Of a DNA stretch of 64,000 nt, positions 41,204 through 50,503 are shown one piece after another. The notes under the pieces were generated by a model. The model saw only the letters and a program-made list of their open reading frames with translations, ran no database searches and had not been told where the DNA came from. Location of the stretch: NCBI GenBank assembly GCA_050248955.1, contig JBFWRK010000017.1:30701-94700 (forward strand), given 5' to 3'. The position numbers and the translations under genes are program-made. The first letter of the stretch is position 1. Each line of letters starts with the position of its first letter. Origin of the DNA: JBFWRK01 sp050248955 (GTDB lineage: Bacteria; Actinomycetota; Acidimicrobiia; Acidimicrobiales; Ilumatobacteraceae).

Positions 41204-43801
41204 ATGGCTACGGGAGGTCCTGAGAATCGAGCTGGCGGGCTCTCGACCGATACCCGACCGAGCGTCCTGCACGACCCTGAGCGTCGCAGCGAGCTCTTGA
41301 TCTGGATCTTTTCCCTGTTGATGGTCGTCGCCGCCGTACCGGTCACGGTGGGGTTGCTCTCGGTCGACGCGCTCGTCTCCTCGCCGGCGCCGTTCTTCGC
41401 GCTCGTCCTCGCCTTCGTCCTCGTCGAGGCGCTCCGCGTCGACATCGCCCTCGGTCCGCACAGCCACTCGTTCACGATGAGTGATGTCGCGCTGACGGTC
41501 GCGTTCATGATCGGCCAACCGGCGACGGTGGTCGTCGCCGAAACGCTTGCCGTCGCGCTCTTCTTCGGCATCTACCGCCGGGTCGCGCTCATCAAGTTGA
41601 TGTTCAACGTCGCCGAGGTCGCGCTCGTCACCGCCGTCGCGGCGTACGTCTTCCATGCGATCGCGCCGGACGACATCACCGCCGTCCAGACCGCGGTCGC
41701 CGCCCTCGTCGCCGGGCTCGTGCTGTCGGAGCTCGAAGCGCTCGCGATCACGGTCGTGATCCGTCTCGCCCCCGACGGCACGTCGAAGTGGGACCTCGGC
41801 CGCACGCTCCTGTACGGCGCGGTCGTCTCCGTGACGAGCACCGCCGTCGGCATCCAAGCGGTCATCCTCGGACGAATCTCGTTGTGGCTCGTCCCCTTCG
41901 CCGCGGTGCCGATGCTGCTCGCCTTCGCGGCATATCGCGGCTACGTGAACGAGCGCCGCATGCTCCAGCGGAGCGACTTCGTGCACCGTGCTGCGCTCGC
42001 ACTGCACGAGGAGTCGAACCTGGATGACGGCCTCCTCGCGTTGCTCGGGGAAACCCGCTCGGCGCTCCGCGCGGAGTTCGTCCGGGTCGTGCTGTTCACC
42101 CCGGACGGTGCCGTCACGGTCGTCGCTCGCGACGAGGAGGGGGAGAGCGAGGCGATGCACTCGGTGTCGCCCGAGATCTCCCACGCTGCCCACCTGCTGA
42201 TGCTGAGCCTGTCCGGCACGACGGCGCTCAGCGCGTCGTCGGCACCGGCGAAGCCGCTGCTGCGCGAGCTCGGCATCCGTGACGGTCTGGCGGCCCCGTT
42301 GTTCCAGAACGGCGAGCGCGCCGGTCTGCTCGCTGCCGGCAACCGGCTGGGCAACCTCGACGAGTTCCGCAAGGACGACCACGACCTCGTCTCGCTCGTC
42401 GGCAACCAGGTGAGTGTCGCCCTCGAACGCGGTTGGCTGCAGCAGTCGCTCCGCCAGCTGCTCGATCTCGAAGCACAGCTCGCGTACCAGGCGAACCACG
42501 ACGGGCTCACCGGTCTCGCCAACCGCCGGCTGTTCAACGAGCGCCTCGAGAGCCTCTTCGCCGCCGACAGCTCGTCCCGCGGCGGTGCGCTGCTGCTCGT
42601 CGACCTCGACGACTTCAAGAACGTCAACGACAGCTTCGGTCACGTCGTCGGCGACGAGTTGCTCGTGAGCGTCGCCCGCCGGCTGTCCTCGCTCGTCCGG
42701 CCGGGCGACCTCGTCGCCCGCATCGGCGGTGACGAGTTCGCGCTCGTCCTCGACGGCGTGCGCGACTACCACCTCGCCGCGCAGCGCGCCGGCAGCGTCG
42801 TCGAGTCCGTCGGACTGCCGTTGCAGCTCGACGATCGCGAGGTGATGACGAAGGCCTCCGTCGGCATCTCGCTCACCGGCGATCACGCACTCGCCCCGAG
42901 TGAGTTGCTGCGCAACGCCGACCTCGCGCTCTACCACGCGAAGTCGCTCGGCAAGGACCGCTACGCGGTGTTCCAGCCGTCGATGCACCTCGAGGCGCAG
43001 GAGCGCAAGAAGCTGATCGCCGAGCTGACCACGGCAACCGCCGAGAGCCAGTTCTTCATGATGTACCAGCCGATCCACGACATCGTGAGCGGCGACCTCA
43101 TCGGTGCCGAAGCGATGATCCGCTGGCGGCACCCGGAGCGCGGCGTCGTCGAGCCGTCGGGCTTCCTCGCGGTGGCGGAGGACACCGGGCTCATCGCGTC
43201 GATCGGCGAGTGGGTGCTGCGCGACGTGCTGCACACTGCAGCCGGTTGGGTGCGCGAGCTCAGGTCCCAGCGGTTCACGATCAGCGTGAACCTGTCCGCC
43301 CGCCAGCTGCAGGACGCGGCGCTCGTCGACTTCGTGCAAGTCGAGCTGGAGCGCACCGGCCTGCCGCCGGACCGCCTCGTGCTCGAGATCACCGAGTCGG
43401 CGATCATCGAGGATCTCGAGGGCACCCGCCGCGTGGTCGACGCGCTGTCCGACCTCGGTGTCCGCATCGCGCTGGACGACTTCGGCACCGGCTACTCGTC
43501 GCTCAGCCACGTCCACACGTTCCCGCTGAACCAGCTGAAGATCGACCGGTCCTTCGTCGGTCGCCTCGGCCCGAGCGCGAACGACGCGGCGCTGATCGGA
43601 TCGATCATCCACCTCGCCAACGCGCTCGGTGTGACCGCCGTGGCCGAGGGCATCGAGACGACGGAACAGCTCGCCGAGCTGCGGCGCCAGGGCTGCCGCG
43701 TCGGGCAGGGCTACCTGATGTCGAGGCCGATCAGCGCGGACGACCTCGCCTGCCTGCTGTTCGATCCCTCGCGATCACGTGAGTGGCTCGCGATCGGCTG
43801 A
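41204..43801 (+). CDS. Membrane GAF-like/GGDEF-EAL cyclic-di-GMP signalling protein
   Basis: An 865-residue protein: about eight membrane segments (residues 25-260), a GAF-like sensor region (about 280-425), a GGDEF domain with RIGGDEFAL (motif at 508-512), and an EAL domain. The EAL signature reads EAM (Glu 636, in GAEAMIRWRHP), keeping the metal-binding Glu, with DDFGTGYSSL and an ending KIDRSFV...AVAEGIET typical of active phosphodiesterases. It should make and/or degrade cyclic di-GMP in response to a membrane or ligand signal. ATG 41204 has GGGAG 7 nt upstream. The start differs from the 43-2073 protein by its longer sensor region. Confidence 0.92.
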   Translation: MATGGPENRAGGLSTDTRPSVLHDPERRSELLIWIFSLLMVVAAVPVTVGLLSVDALVSSPAPFFALVLAFVLVEALRVDIALGPHSHSFTMSDVALTVAFMIGQPATVVVAETLAVALFFGIYRRVALIKLMFNVAEVALVTAVAAYVFHAIAPDDITAVQTAVAALVAGLVLSELEALAITVVIRLAPDGTSKWDLGRTLLYGAVVSVTSTAVGIQAVILGRISLWLVPFAAVPMLLAFAAYRGYVNERRMLQRSDFVHRAALALHEESNLDDGLLALLGETRSALRAEFVRVVLFTPDGAVTVVARDEEGESEAMHSVSPEISHAAHLLMLSLSGTTALSASSAPAKPLLRELGIRDGLAAPLFQNGERAGLLAAGNRLGNLDEFRKDDHDLVSLVGNQVSVALERGWLQQSLRQLLDLEAQLAYQANHDGLTGLANRRLFNERLESLFAADSSSRGGALLLVDLDDFKNVNDSFGHVVGDELLVSVARRLSSLVRPGDLVARIGGDEFALVLDGVRDYHLAAQRAGSVVESVGLPLQLDDREVMTKASVGISLTGDHALAPSELLRNADLALYHAKSLGKDRYAVFQPSMHLEAQERKKLIAELTTATAESQFFMMYQPIHDIVSGDLIGAEAMIRWRHPERGVVEPSGFLAVAEDTGLIASIGEWVLRDVLHTAAGWVRELRSQRFTISVNLSARQLQDAALVDFVQVELERTGLPPDRLVLEITESAIIEDLEGTRRVVDALSDLGVRIALDDFGTGYSSLSHVHTFPLNQLKIDRSFVGRLGPSANDAALIGSIIHLANALGVTAVAEGIETTEQLAELRRQGCRVGQGYLMSRPISADDLACLLFDPSRSREWLAIG

Positions 43802-43804
43802 TCG

Positions 43805-45370
43805 TCAGGCGCAGACGAGCCCCGGATCGGGGACGGTGAGGTCGGCGAGGTAGTCGTCGACCGCGTCGTTCACGCACTCGTTGAGCCCGTAGCCCGTGTG
43901 CTGGTCGGCCTCGACGGTCACGAGCGTGGCGTCCTCGAGCGCGTCGGCCATCGCGCGCGTGCTCTCGAGCGGCGTCGCTGCATCTCCGGTCGTGCCGACC
44001 ACCACGATCGGGCCGGCACCGGCTCCGGTGATCTGCACGGTCCCGGCCGGCGGCACGGGCCAGGTCTCGCAGAACCCTTCGCCCGCGAACGTCGGCCACA
44101 GGCGGGGAGCCGCCTCCTGGAACAGCTTTGTCAGCTCGTCTTCGTCGGGCCGTGTCTCGGCGGGGTCGCTGTCGACGCACGTGATCGCGACGAACGCCTC
44201 GAGCAGGTTGCTGTACGTGCCGTCGGACTGCCGCTGGAAGTATTCGTCGTACCCGTCGAGCAAGCCCTCACCGTCGCCTCGTTGCGCCGCAGCGAGTGCG
44301 TCGGCGAGCGCCGGCCACAGCGGCTCGCCGTACATCGCGTTCCCGATCGCAATGAGCGCCACACCCTGGTTCACGGGAGCGCGGTCGTCGCTCACCTCGA
44401 GCGGGGACTCGTCGAGCTGCAGGAGCAGCCGGTCTAGCGCGGCGCCCGGGTCACCGTCGTTGTAGAACGCGCAGTCGCGGTCGCTGGCGCACTCGGCCAG
44501 GAACGAGTCGAGCGATGCCTCGAAGCCCGCGGCCTGCTTCAGGTCGTTCTCGTAGTCGGGCACCGTCGGGTCGATCGCTCCGTCGAGCACGGCGGCGCGC
44601 ACGGTGTCCGGGAACATCGTCGCCCACGTCGCTCCCAGCTCGCTGCCGTACGAGAACCCGAAGAACGAGATCTGCTCCTCGCCCAGCGCCTGGCGGATGG
44701 TGTCCATGTCGGTCGCGCTCTCGCGCGTGGAGATGTGGGCCAGCACGTCGGCACCCATCCTGCGCAGGCACGCTTCGCCGAAGGCGACGACCGACTCCTC
44801 CGCGATCTGCTCCTCCTCCGGCGTGTCGGGGGTCGGATCGATCGCGAAGTACGGGTCGTAGCGGTCGGTGCAGTCCACGGTCGGGTCGGACGCACCGGTG
44901 CCGCGCGGGTCCCACCCGATGATGTCGAACCGCTCGACCAGCCGGGTGCCGTAGATCAACGGCGCGTTCTCGGCGAGCCAGGCGCCGTCCGAACCGGGGC
45001 CACCGGGATTGACGAGCAGCGAGCCGATGCGATCAGCGGGCTGGGTCGCGCGGTGCCGCACGAGGTTCAGCGTGATCGTCGGGCCGTCCGGATCCGCGTA
45101 GTCGAGCGGTACGGCGAGCCGGCCGCAGTCGAGGCCGTCGCCGCACGACGCCCAATCGATCGTCGAGCCATCGGCGACACCGGACGAGGGCGGCGACGGA
45201 TCGCCCAAGCGCTCGCTGTCGGCCGCGGTGACGCCGGCGCTCGAGCTGCACGAGGCGACGAGCCCCGCGAGCCCGACGACGCCGGCGATGAGACCGGCCC
45301 GTGTGCCGGATCGGCGAGTGGACGAGAGGTGGCGCGCGACAGCATCGGCGACCGGGCTGGGGGCGAACAC
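43805..45370 (-). CDS. Secreted alpha/beta hydrolase, TAP-like / tripeptidyl aminopeptidase family lipoprotein
   Basis: A 521-residue exported hydrolase. A basic start and a hydrophobic stretch lead to the lipobox VASC. The hydrolase core has LLVNPGGPGSDGA (oxyanion region), the nucleophile elbow GFSYGSELG, an Asp in VGTTGDAATP and the catalytic His in DQHTGYGL, followed by a TAP-like C-terminal domain. Relatives cleave N-terminal tripeptides or esters outside the cell. GTG 45370 was chosen because everything upstream in this frame is antisense to the ABC exporter gene. It ends 3 bp from the stop of the GGDEF-EAL gene. Confidence 0.87.
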   Translation of the reverse strand: MFAPSPVADAVARHLSSTRRSGTRAGLIAGVVGLAGLVASCSSSAGVTAADSERLGDPSPPSSGVADGSTIDWASCGDGLDCGRLAVPLDYADPDGPTITLNLVRHRATQPADRIGSLLVNPGGPGSDGAWLAENAPLIYGTRLVERFDIIGWDPRGTGASDPTVDCTDRYDPYFAIDPTPDTPEEEQIAEESVVAFGEACLRRMGADVLAHISTRESATDMDTIRQALGEEQISFFGFSYGSELGATWATMFPDTVRAAVLDGAIDPTVPDYENDLKQAAGFEASLDSFLAECASDRDCAFYNDGDPGAALDRLLLQLDESPLEVSDDRAPVNQGVALIAIGNAMYGEPLWPALADALAAAQRGDGEGLLDGYDEYFQRQSDGTYSNLLEAFVAITCVDSDPAETRPDEDELTKLFQEAAPRLWPTFAGEGFCETWPVPPAGTVQITGAGAGPIVVVGTTGDAATPLESTRAMADALEDATLVTVEADQHTGYGLNECVNDAVDDYLADLTVPDPGLVCA

Positions 45371-45427
45371 GTGCCAGATGGTATTCGGGTCGAGAATCAG
45401 ACCCACCGCGCCCGTAGCCTCCAGAGC

Positions 45428-47314
45428 ATGCGGATGGGTCCCCACACGATGCGGCCACGTGACTCCGAAGCCGTCGCCGGTGCCCGGTTGAGCCGGAGCT
45501 CCTTCCGGCGCGTCTGGCAGTTCGCCCGCCCCTACCAGCGCTCGATCGTGCTCTTCCTCATCTCCATCGTGCTCGCCGCAGTTGCCGCGCTGAGTCCCCC
45601 GTTGCTGTTCCGTTCGATCCTCGACACGGCGATTCCCGACCGCAACCGCGGCCTGATCACGCTGCTCGCCGCATTCGTCGTGCTCGCCGCGCTCATCGAC
45701 GCTGGGCTGGCGATCGTGCAGCGGTGGTACTCGGCACGGATCGGTGAAGGCCTCATCTACGACCTGCGTGTCGCACTGTTCGACAAGGTGCAGCGGATGC
45801 CGGTCGCGTTCTTCACCCGCACGCAGACCGGCGCGCTGATGAGCCGGCTGAACACCGACGTGATCGGCGCGCAGAGCGCCGTCACCTCGACGTTGGGCAG
45901 CGTGGTCTCCAACGTCATCGTGCTCGTCACGACGCTGGCGGCGATGTTCGTGCTCGAGTGGCGGCTCACGCTGTTGTCGCTCATCGTGCTGCCGATGTTC
46001 GTCATCCCGGCCAAGCGGGTCGGACGCCGCCTGCAGGCCATCGCCCGCCAGCAGATGAACCTCAACGCCGAGATGAACACGCAGATGACCGAGCGCTTCA
46101 ACGTCTCGGGCGCGATGCTCGTCAAGCTTTTCGGTCGGCACCGGGACGAGGTCGACGCGTTCTCCGGCCGTGCCGCCGGTGTGCGCGACACCGGCATCCG
46201 CTCCGCGATGTACGGGCGCGTGTTCTTCGTCGCCCTTGGGCTCGTCGGCGCGCTCGGCGCCGCGGCGATCTACGGCGTCGGGGCACATCTCGTCGTCTCG
46301 GGCTCCATCACGAGTGGCACGCTCGTCGCGCTGGCCGCGTTCACGACGCGGATCTACCAACCGCTCACGGGGCTCACGAACGCCCGCGTCGATCTCATGA
46401 CCGCGATGGTCAGCTTCGACCGCGTGTTCGAGGTGCTCGACGCTCCGGTGTCCGTCATCGACAAGCCAGGTGCTGTCGACCTCGTCGATCCGCAGGGTCG
46501 CATCGAGCTCGACGACGTGTACTTCCGGTACCCGCCCGCCTCGGCGGTGTCCGTGCGCTCGCTCGAGGCTCCGAGCGCGGTCGAAGGCAGCTCCGACCCC
46601 GACGTGGACGTCCTGCAGGGCGTCTCGATGGTCGTCCAGCCGGGCGAGACCGTCGCGCTCGTCGGCTCGTCCGGGGCGGGCAAGACGACGCTCTCGTCCC
46701 TCGTCACGCGGCTCTACGACGTGACGGGCGGTGCTGTGCGCATCGACGGACACGATGTGCGTGATCTCACGGGCGAGTCGCTGCGCGCCGCGATCGGCGT
46801 CGTCACGCAGGACCCGCACCTGTTCCACGAGTCGATCGCGTCGAACCTGCGGTACGCCCGACCCGGCGCGACGATGGCCGAGCTCCACGCCGCCTGTCGC
46901 GCCGCCCGGATCCACGACACGATCGCAGAGCTGCCGGATGGCTACGACACGCTCGTCGGTGAGCGCGGCTACCGGTTGTCCGGTGGCGAGAAGCAGCGCC
47001 TCGCCATCGCGCGGCTGCTGCTCAAGCAGCCGGCGATCGTCATCCTCGACGAGGCGACGAGCCACCTCGACAACGAGAACGAGTCGTTGGTGCAGGCCGC
47101 GCTCGAAGAGGCGCTCGACGGACGCACGGCGCTGGTGATCGCGCACCGCCTGTCGACGATCCGAAACGCTGATCGCATCGTCGTCCTCGACGGTGGGCGC
47201 ATCGTCGAGCAGGGCACGCACGACGAGCTCGTCGCGCTCGGTGGGCTGTTCGCGAAGCAGGAGCTGCTCGGCACGCTCGAACGAGCGGAGTCACCTGCCA
47301 CGCAAGCCGTGTAG
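45428..47314 (+). CDS. ABC exporter, fused membrane and ATPase domains
   Basis: A 628-residue half-transporter of the MsbA/MDR type: six membrane segments (about residues 40-330) and a C-terminal ATPase domain with Walker A GSSGAGKTT, Q-loop VVTQDPHLFH, signature LSGGEKQRL, Walker B IVILDEAT and switch IAHRLST. It should work as a homodimer exporting a lipid or drug-like compound. A spacer of about 20 residues (SLEAPSAVEGSSDPDVD) before the core ATPase strand is unusual. ATG 45428 is taken; ATG 45434 and 45449 are in frame. The gene is divergent from the TAP-like hydrolase gene. Confidence 0.9.
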   Translation: MRMGPHTMRPRDSEAVAGARLSRSSFRRVWQFARPYQRSIVLFLISIVLAAVAALSPPLLFRSILDTAIPDRNRGLITLLAAFVVLAALIDAGLAIVQRWYSARIGEGLIYDLRVALFDKVQRMPVAFFTRTQTGALMSRLNTDVIGAQSAVTSTLGSVVSNVIVLVTTLAAMFVLEWRLTLLSLIVLPMFVIPAKRVGRRLQAIARQQMNLNAEMNTQMTERFNVSGAMLVKLFGRHRDEVDAFSGRAAGVRDTGIRSAMYGRVFFVALGLVGALGAAAIYGVGAHLVVSGSITSGTLVALAAFTTRIYQPLTGLTNARVDLMTAMVSFDRVFEVLDAPVSVIDKPGAVDLVDPQGRIELDDVYFRYPPASAVSVRSLEAPSAVEGSSDPDVDVLQGVSMVVQPGETVALVGSSGAGKTTLSSLVTRLYDVTGGAVRIDGHDVRDLTGESLRAAIGVVTQDPHLFHESIASNLRYARPGATMAELHAACRAARIHDTIAELPDGYDTLVGERGYRLSGGEKQRLAIARLLLKQPAIVILDEATSHLDNENESLVQAALEEALDGRTALVIAHRLSTIRNADRIVVLDGGRIVEQGTHDELVALGGLFAKQELLGTLERAESPATQAV

Positions 47315-47335
47315 CGGCGGTCGCTCGCGCCGCGG

Positions 47336-48286
47336 TCAACCGTCGTAGACGCCGAGCCGGCGGGCGGTGCTGGTGTCGACGACGCCACTCACCGGCAGGT
47401 CGTTCTGCTCCTGGAACGTCCTCACGTTGCGCTCGGTCTGGTCCAGGAAGAGGCCATCCTCAACGGTCGGGATGCCGTGGTCGGTGAGCGCCCGCTGGAC
47501 CTGCTTGACGACCTCGCCGATGTCCTCGCGGCGGAGGTCCTTCCAGACATCGCCGCCGGGGTCGTTGCCCGTGAGCCATGCGTCGACGCCGAGTACGACC
47601 ACTGGCACCTTCTCCGGGTCGAGCCACAGCAGCAGGTCGAGCAGGTCCTCGCGGCGCATCGAGACGTCACCGTTCGTCGGCAGCGGTGCCTTGCCGGCGG
47701 AGTAGTCGTAGCGGCGCAGGAAGAGAGGCCTGGGCAGAGCGGCGTCGCCCGCAGCCTCGTGGCTGGTGACGATCGCGAGCTCGAGCGGCCCGGGATTCGC
47801 TTCGCGCAGCTGGATGCCGACCTCTTCCGGGCACGCCGGCGTGGTGACCCACTGGTCGAAGTACGGCGAGTCGGCCGCGGTGACCCAGCAGTCCGAGGCA
47901 TCGACGGTGCGGTAGGGGATCTTCGTGCCCGGGTTGGGGACCGCCCCGAACGACGTCGTCAGCGAGAACGCGCCCGACGGCGTGACGTCGGAGCGAGTGC
48001 CCGCTCCGTCCGAGAAGCCGTTGCGGGCGATGCGGGCCGAGAAGTCGCCGCCGACCTTGCGCCACAGCGCGCCCTCGCGCTCGAACGCGGCGACCTGTGC
48101 CTTGTTCTCGGACCACTGGTCAGTCGTCACGACGATCACCTGATCGGTGGTCTCGGGCACCAGCGGCGCCTTGATCGTCGCCGGGTTCGGTGGCGACACG
48201 ACCGCGGTCGTCACCGGCTTGCTGTCGAACAGGAGGAGGATGATCACGAGCGCGACCGCGAGGCCGAGCAGCAGGGTCTTCCTCAT
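47336..48286 (-). CDS. YkuD-like (L,D-transpeptidase-like) exported protein lacking the catalytic Cys
   Basis: A 316-residue protein with an N-terminal membrane anchor or signal (MRKTLLLGLAVALVIILLLF). The central part matches the L,D-transpeptidase-like family in which IVVTTDQW opens the domain, GTRSDVTPSGAFSL is the conserved turn, and the active site normally reads GCV(A/S). Here that position reads TNGDVSM, with Asp 207 where Cys is expected, followed by the family's RREDLLDLLLWLDPEKVPVVVLG. A PG_binding_1-like domain with VEDGLFLDQTERNVRTFQEQ closes the protein. It is thus probably a non-catalytic wall-binding protein. Confidence 0.65.
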   Translation of the reverse strand: MRKTLLLGLAVALVIILLLFDSKPVTTAVVSPPNPATIKAPLVPETTDQVIVVTTDQWSENKAQVAAFEREGALWRKVGGDFSARIARNGFSDGAGTRSDVTPSGAFSLTTSFGAVPNPGTKIPYRTVDASDCWVTAADSPYFDQWVTTPACPEEVGIQLREANPGPLELAIVTSHEAAGDAALPRPLFLRRYDYSAGKAPLPTNGDVSMRREDLLDLLLWLDPEKVPVVVLGVDAWLTGNDPGGDVWKDLRREDIGEVVKQVQRALTDHGIPTVEDGLFLDQTERNVRTFQEQNDLPVSGVVDTSTARRLGVYDG

Positions 48287-48329
48287 GCGCGCAGGCTAGT
48301 GCCGGCAGTTCGGCGGGCTCCGGACACGG

Positions 48330-49010
48330 TCACGCCTCGGGCCGCAGGCCCGCACGCCGACGCACGGTCGGCCAGTCGTGGACGATGACGCGGCGCTTCC
48401 CGGTGCTGAGCACGCCATCGGCGCGGGCTTCGTTGAGCACGCGGTTCGTGACCCGCAGCTTGACACCCGCAAGAGACGCGACCTGTTGCTGCGTGAGCGG
48501 GATCTCGCCGTCCGCTGCAGACCCGTCGTAGATCTCGCGGAGACGGACGAGTTGGCGATAGACGCGCGTCGGGGCGTCGAGCTCGAACAGCTCGCCGACC
48601 TGCATCGTCAGCTTCTCTACGCGGTGCACGAGCACGCTCAGCAGCATGTCGTTCACCTGCGGGTGCCGCCGGCGCAACTGCTGGACATCGTCCCGATAGA
48701 GCACCAGGCACTCACTGTTCTCGACGGCGACGATCGATGCCGTGCGGCGGTGATCCGCGGTGAACAGCGCGAGCTCGCCGAAGACCTCGCCCGGCCCGAG
48801 CAGGTTGAGCATCATCGGTTCGGCCAGATCGGACCCGGCGATCGCGGCGAGCCGGCCCTTCACGACGATGTGGAGCGAGTCGCCGAGCTCGCCCGAGTGG
48901 TACAGGTAGGTGCCGGCCGGGTAGCGATGGCGGTGGGCGGACTTCAGCACGATCGCCCGCTCCTGTTCCGGCAGCTGCCCGAAGAGCCACAGGCCGTCGA
49001 GCTCGGACAT
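48330..49010 (-). CDS. Crp/Fnr-family transcription regulator
   Basis: A 226-residue regulator with a cyclic-nucleotide-binding beta-roll (YHSGELGDSLHIVVKGRLA and PGEVFGELALFTADHRRTAS, the phosphate-binding cassette) and a C-terminal winged helix (IPLTQQQVASLAGVKLRVTNRVLNEA). FGELAL-x-RRTAS resembles true cAMP-type sites. ATG 49010 begins at MSELDGLWLF, close to the usual start; the longer frame is not supported. It is divergent from an ECF sigma factor gene; a 20-bp palindrome lies between them. Confidence 0.9.
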   Translation of the reverse strand: MSELDGLWLFGQLPEQERAIVLKSAHRHRYPAGTYLYHSGELGDSLHIVVKGRLAAIAGSDLAEPMMLNLLGPGEVFGELALFTADHRRTASIVAVENSECLVLYRDDVQQLRRRHPQVNDMLLSVLVHRVEKLTMQVGELFELDAPTRVYRQLVRLREIYDGSAADGEIPLTQQQVASLAGVKLRVTNRVLNEARADGVLSTGKRRVIVHDWPTVRRRAGLRPEA

Positions 49011-49038
49011 CTTCCCAGTGTGACACGTGTGCAAACGC

Positions 49039-49058
49039 AACACGCACGCGTGCGTGTT
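49039..49058. promoter_or_regulatory. 20-bp perfect palindrome between crp-like and sigma factor genes
   Basis: AACACGCACG followed at once by CGTGCGTGTT is a perfect 20-bp palindrome, 29 bp upstream of the Crp/Fnr start and 54 bp upstream of the sigma factor start. A second, shorter palindrome ACACGTGT lies at 49023-49030. Binding by the adjacent regulator is likely by position but inferred. Confidence 0.6.
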
Positions 49059-49112
49059 CGCACGGCGCACGAGGTCGTGGTGCGATCCCGCCGTGCGTGG
49101 TGGGGTTGTCCA

Positions 49113-49691
49113 ATGACCTGGGGGACGGATTTCCGGTCGCTGCTCGAGCGACATCGCGGGGGTGACCGAGATGCGCTCGAGCAGCTGATGACGGCAGGGC
49201 GGCCGATCGTGGTGGCGGCCGCCCGCCGCTTCCTCAGGTCACATGCCGATGTCGAGGATGCGGTGCAGGAGACCTGGATGGTGCTCGTGCTCCACCAGCA
49301 CCGCATCGCGCAGCCGGAGTGCCTCCCGGCCTGGCTGCGCACGACGACCACGAACATCGCCCGCCGCATGTCGAAGCGTTCGTCGCGCTACACGAGCCTC
49401 GACGATGCCGGTTCGTTGCCGGGACGTGATCGCCAGGCGGACGAGTGCGAGCGGGCTGCCCTCGCCGACGAACGATCGGTGGCCGTGCACCGCGCGCTCG
49501 ATTCGCTCGCGAACGACGACCGGCAGCTGTTGATGCTGCTGACCGACGAGCGCGAGCTGCCGTACCACGTGGTCGGTTCGATGGTGAACCGGCCGGTCGG
49601 CAGTCTCGGCCCGACGCGCCAGCGGCTGATCGGCAAGCTGCGCCGTCACCCCGCGATCGAACGCCTCGTGGCGGAGCCGGTCCCGGCCTGA
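49113..49691 (+). CDS. ECF-type RNA polymerase sigma factor
   Basis: A 192-residue sigma-70 relative with region 2 (ADVEDAVQETWMVLVLHQHRI, then LPAWLRTTTTNIARRM) and region 4 (LLMLLTDERELPYHVVGSMVNRPVGSLGPTRQRLIGKLRRH). Region 1 and region 3 are absent, as in ECF sigma factors. No anti-sigma gene follows. ATG 49113 was chosen from the protein start; a ribosome site is not evident. It is divergent from the Crp/Fnr regulator and probably shares control with it. The 99 bp downstream hold degenerate CCGTCGGTCGCCGGG-type repeats only. Confidence 0.87.
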   Translation: MTWGTDFRSLLERHRGGDRDALEQLMTAGRPIVVAAARRFLRSHADVEDAVQETWMVLVLHQHRIAQPECLPAWLRTTTTNIARRMSKRSSRYTSLDDAGSLPGRDRQADECERAALADERSVAVHRALDSLANDDRQLLMLLTDERELPYHVVGSMVNRPVGSLGPTRQRLIGKLRRHPAIERLVAEPVPA

Positions 49692-49790
49692 CGGTCTCGC
49701 CGAGTCCCCCTCTCGGCGGGCCCGTCGGTCGCCGGGCCCGTCAGTCGGCGGGGCCGTCGCCCCTGGCTCGGCCTCCCGTCGGAGCGTCCG

Positions 49791-50444
49791 TCAGTCGGCG
49801 GACGCCACGCCGATCGGACAGCTGACGCCGGTACCGGCGATGCCGCAGTAGCCGTTCGGGTTCTTGCTCAGGTACTGCTGGTGGTACGGCTCCGCGTAGA
49901 AGAACGGTCCGCCCAGCGCGATCTCGGTGGTGATCGGCCCGAAGCCGCGATCCGTCAGCCGCTCCTGGAACGCGTCGCGCGACGCCTCGGCGGCTGCCCG
50001 CTGTGGCTCGTCGGTGGCGTAGATCGCCGATCGGTACTGCGTGCCTATGTCGTTGCCCTGGCGCATGCCCTGCGTCGGGTCGTGGCTCTCCCAGAACACC
50101 TTGAGCAACTGCTCGTAGCTGACCCGGGCAGGATCGAACACGACGAGGACGACCTCGGCATGACCGGTGTGGCCCGAACAGACCTCTTCGTAGGTGGCGT
50201 TTGCCGTGAAGCCGCCGGCGTACCCGACTGCCGTCGAGAACACGCCTGGCGTCTGCCAAAAGATCCGTTCGGCACCCCAGAAGCACCCCATGCCGAAGAT
50301 CGCCGTCTGGAAGCCATCCGGCCACGGGCCGGCGATCGGGTTCCCGTTGACGTGGTGCACAGCCGGCACCGGCATCGTCTGGTCGGTACGGCCGGGGAGC
50401 GCATCCTCGGGGCGAACCATCTCGGACTTGCGTGAGAACAACAT
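49791..50444 (-). CDS. msrA: Peptide methionine sulfoxide reductase MsrA
   Basis: A 217-residue MsrA, which reduces methionine-S-sulfoxide in proteins. The catalytic GCFWGAERIFW and the family's GYAGGFTANATYEEVCSGHTGHAEVV, HDPTQGMRQGNDIGTQYRS and YHQQYLSKNPNGYCGI follow in the usual order. The C-terminal Cys pair (GYCG, VSCP) supplies resolving cysteines. ATG 50444 has AAGGAG 7 nt upstream. The first 40 residues are an added N-terminal stretch without signal character. Confidence 0.95.
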   Translation of the reverse strand: MLFSRKSEMVRPEDALPGRTDQTMPVPAVHHVNGNPIAGPWPDGFQTAIFGMGCFWGAERIFWQTPGVFSTAVGYAGGFTANATYEEVCSGHTGHAEVVLVVFDPARVSYEQLLKVFWESHDPTQGMRQGNDIGTQYRSAIYATDEPQRAAAEASRDAFQERLTDRGFGPITTEIALGGPFFYAEPYHQQYLSKNPNGYCGIAGTGVSCPIGVASAD

Positions 50445-50503
50445 GGGCGACACTCCTTCGTGTGACCTCAGGTCGACCACAGGCTACGACCGTTGCAGCT
50501 CGT

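Noticed and set aside
45371..47221. N-terminal extension of the TAP-like hydrolase to a 1138-residue frame
   Set aside because: The extra part is antisense to the ABC exporter and low in complexity; the lipoprotein signal begins at 45370.
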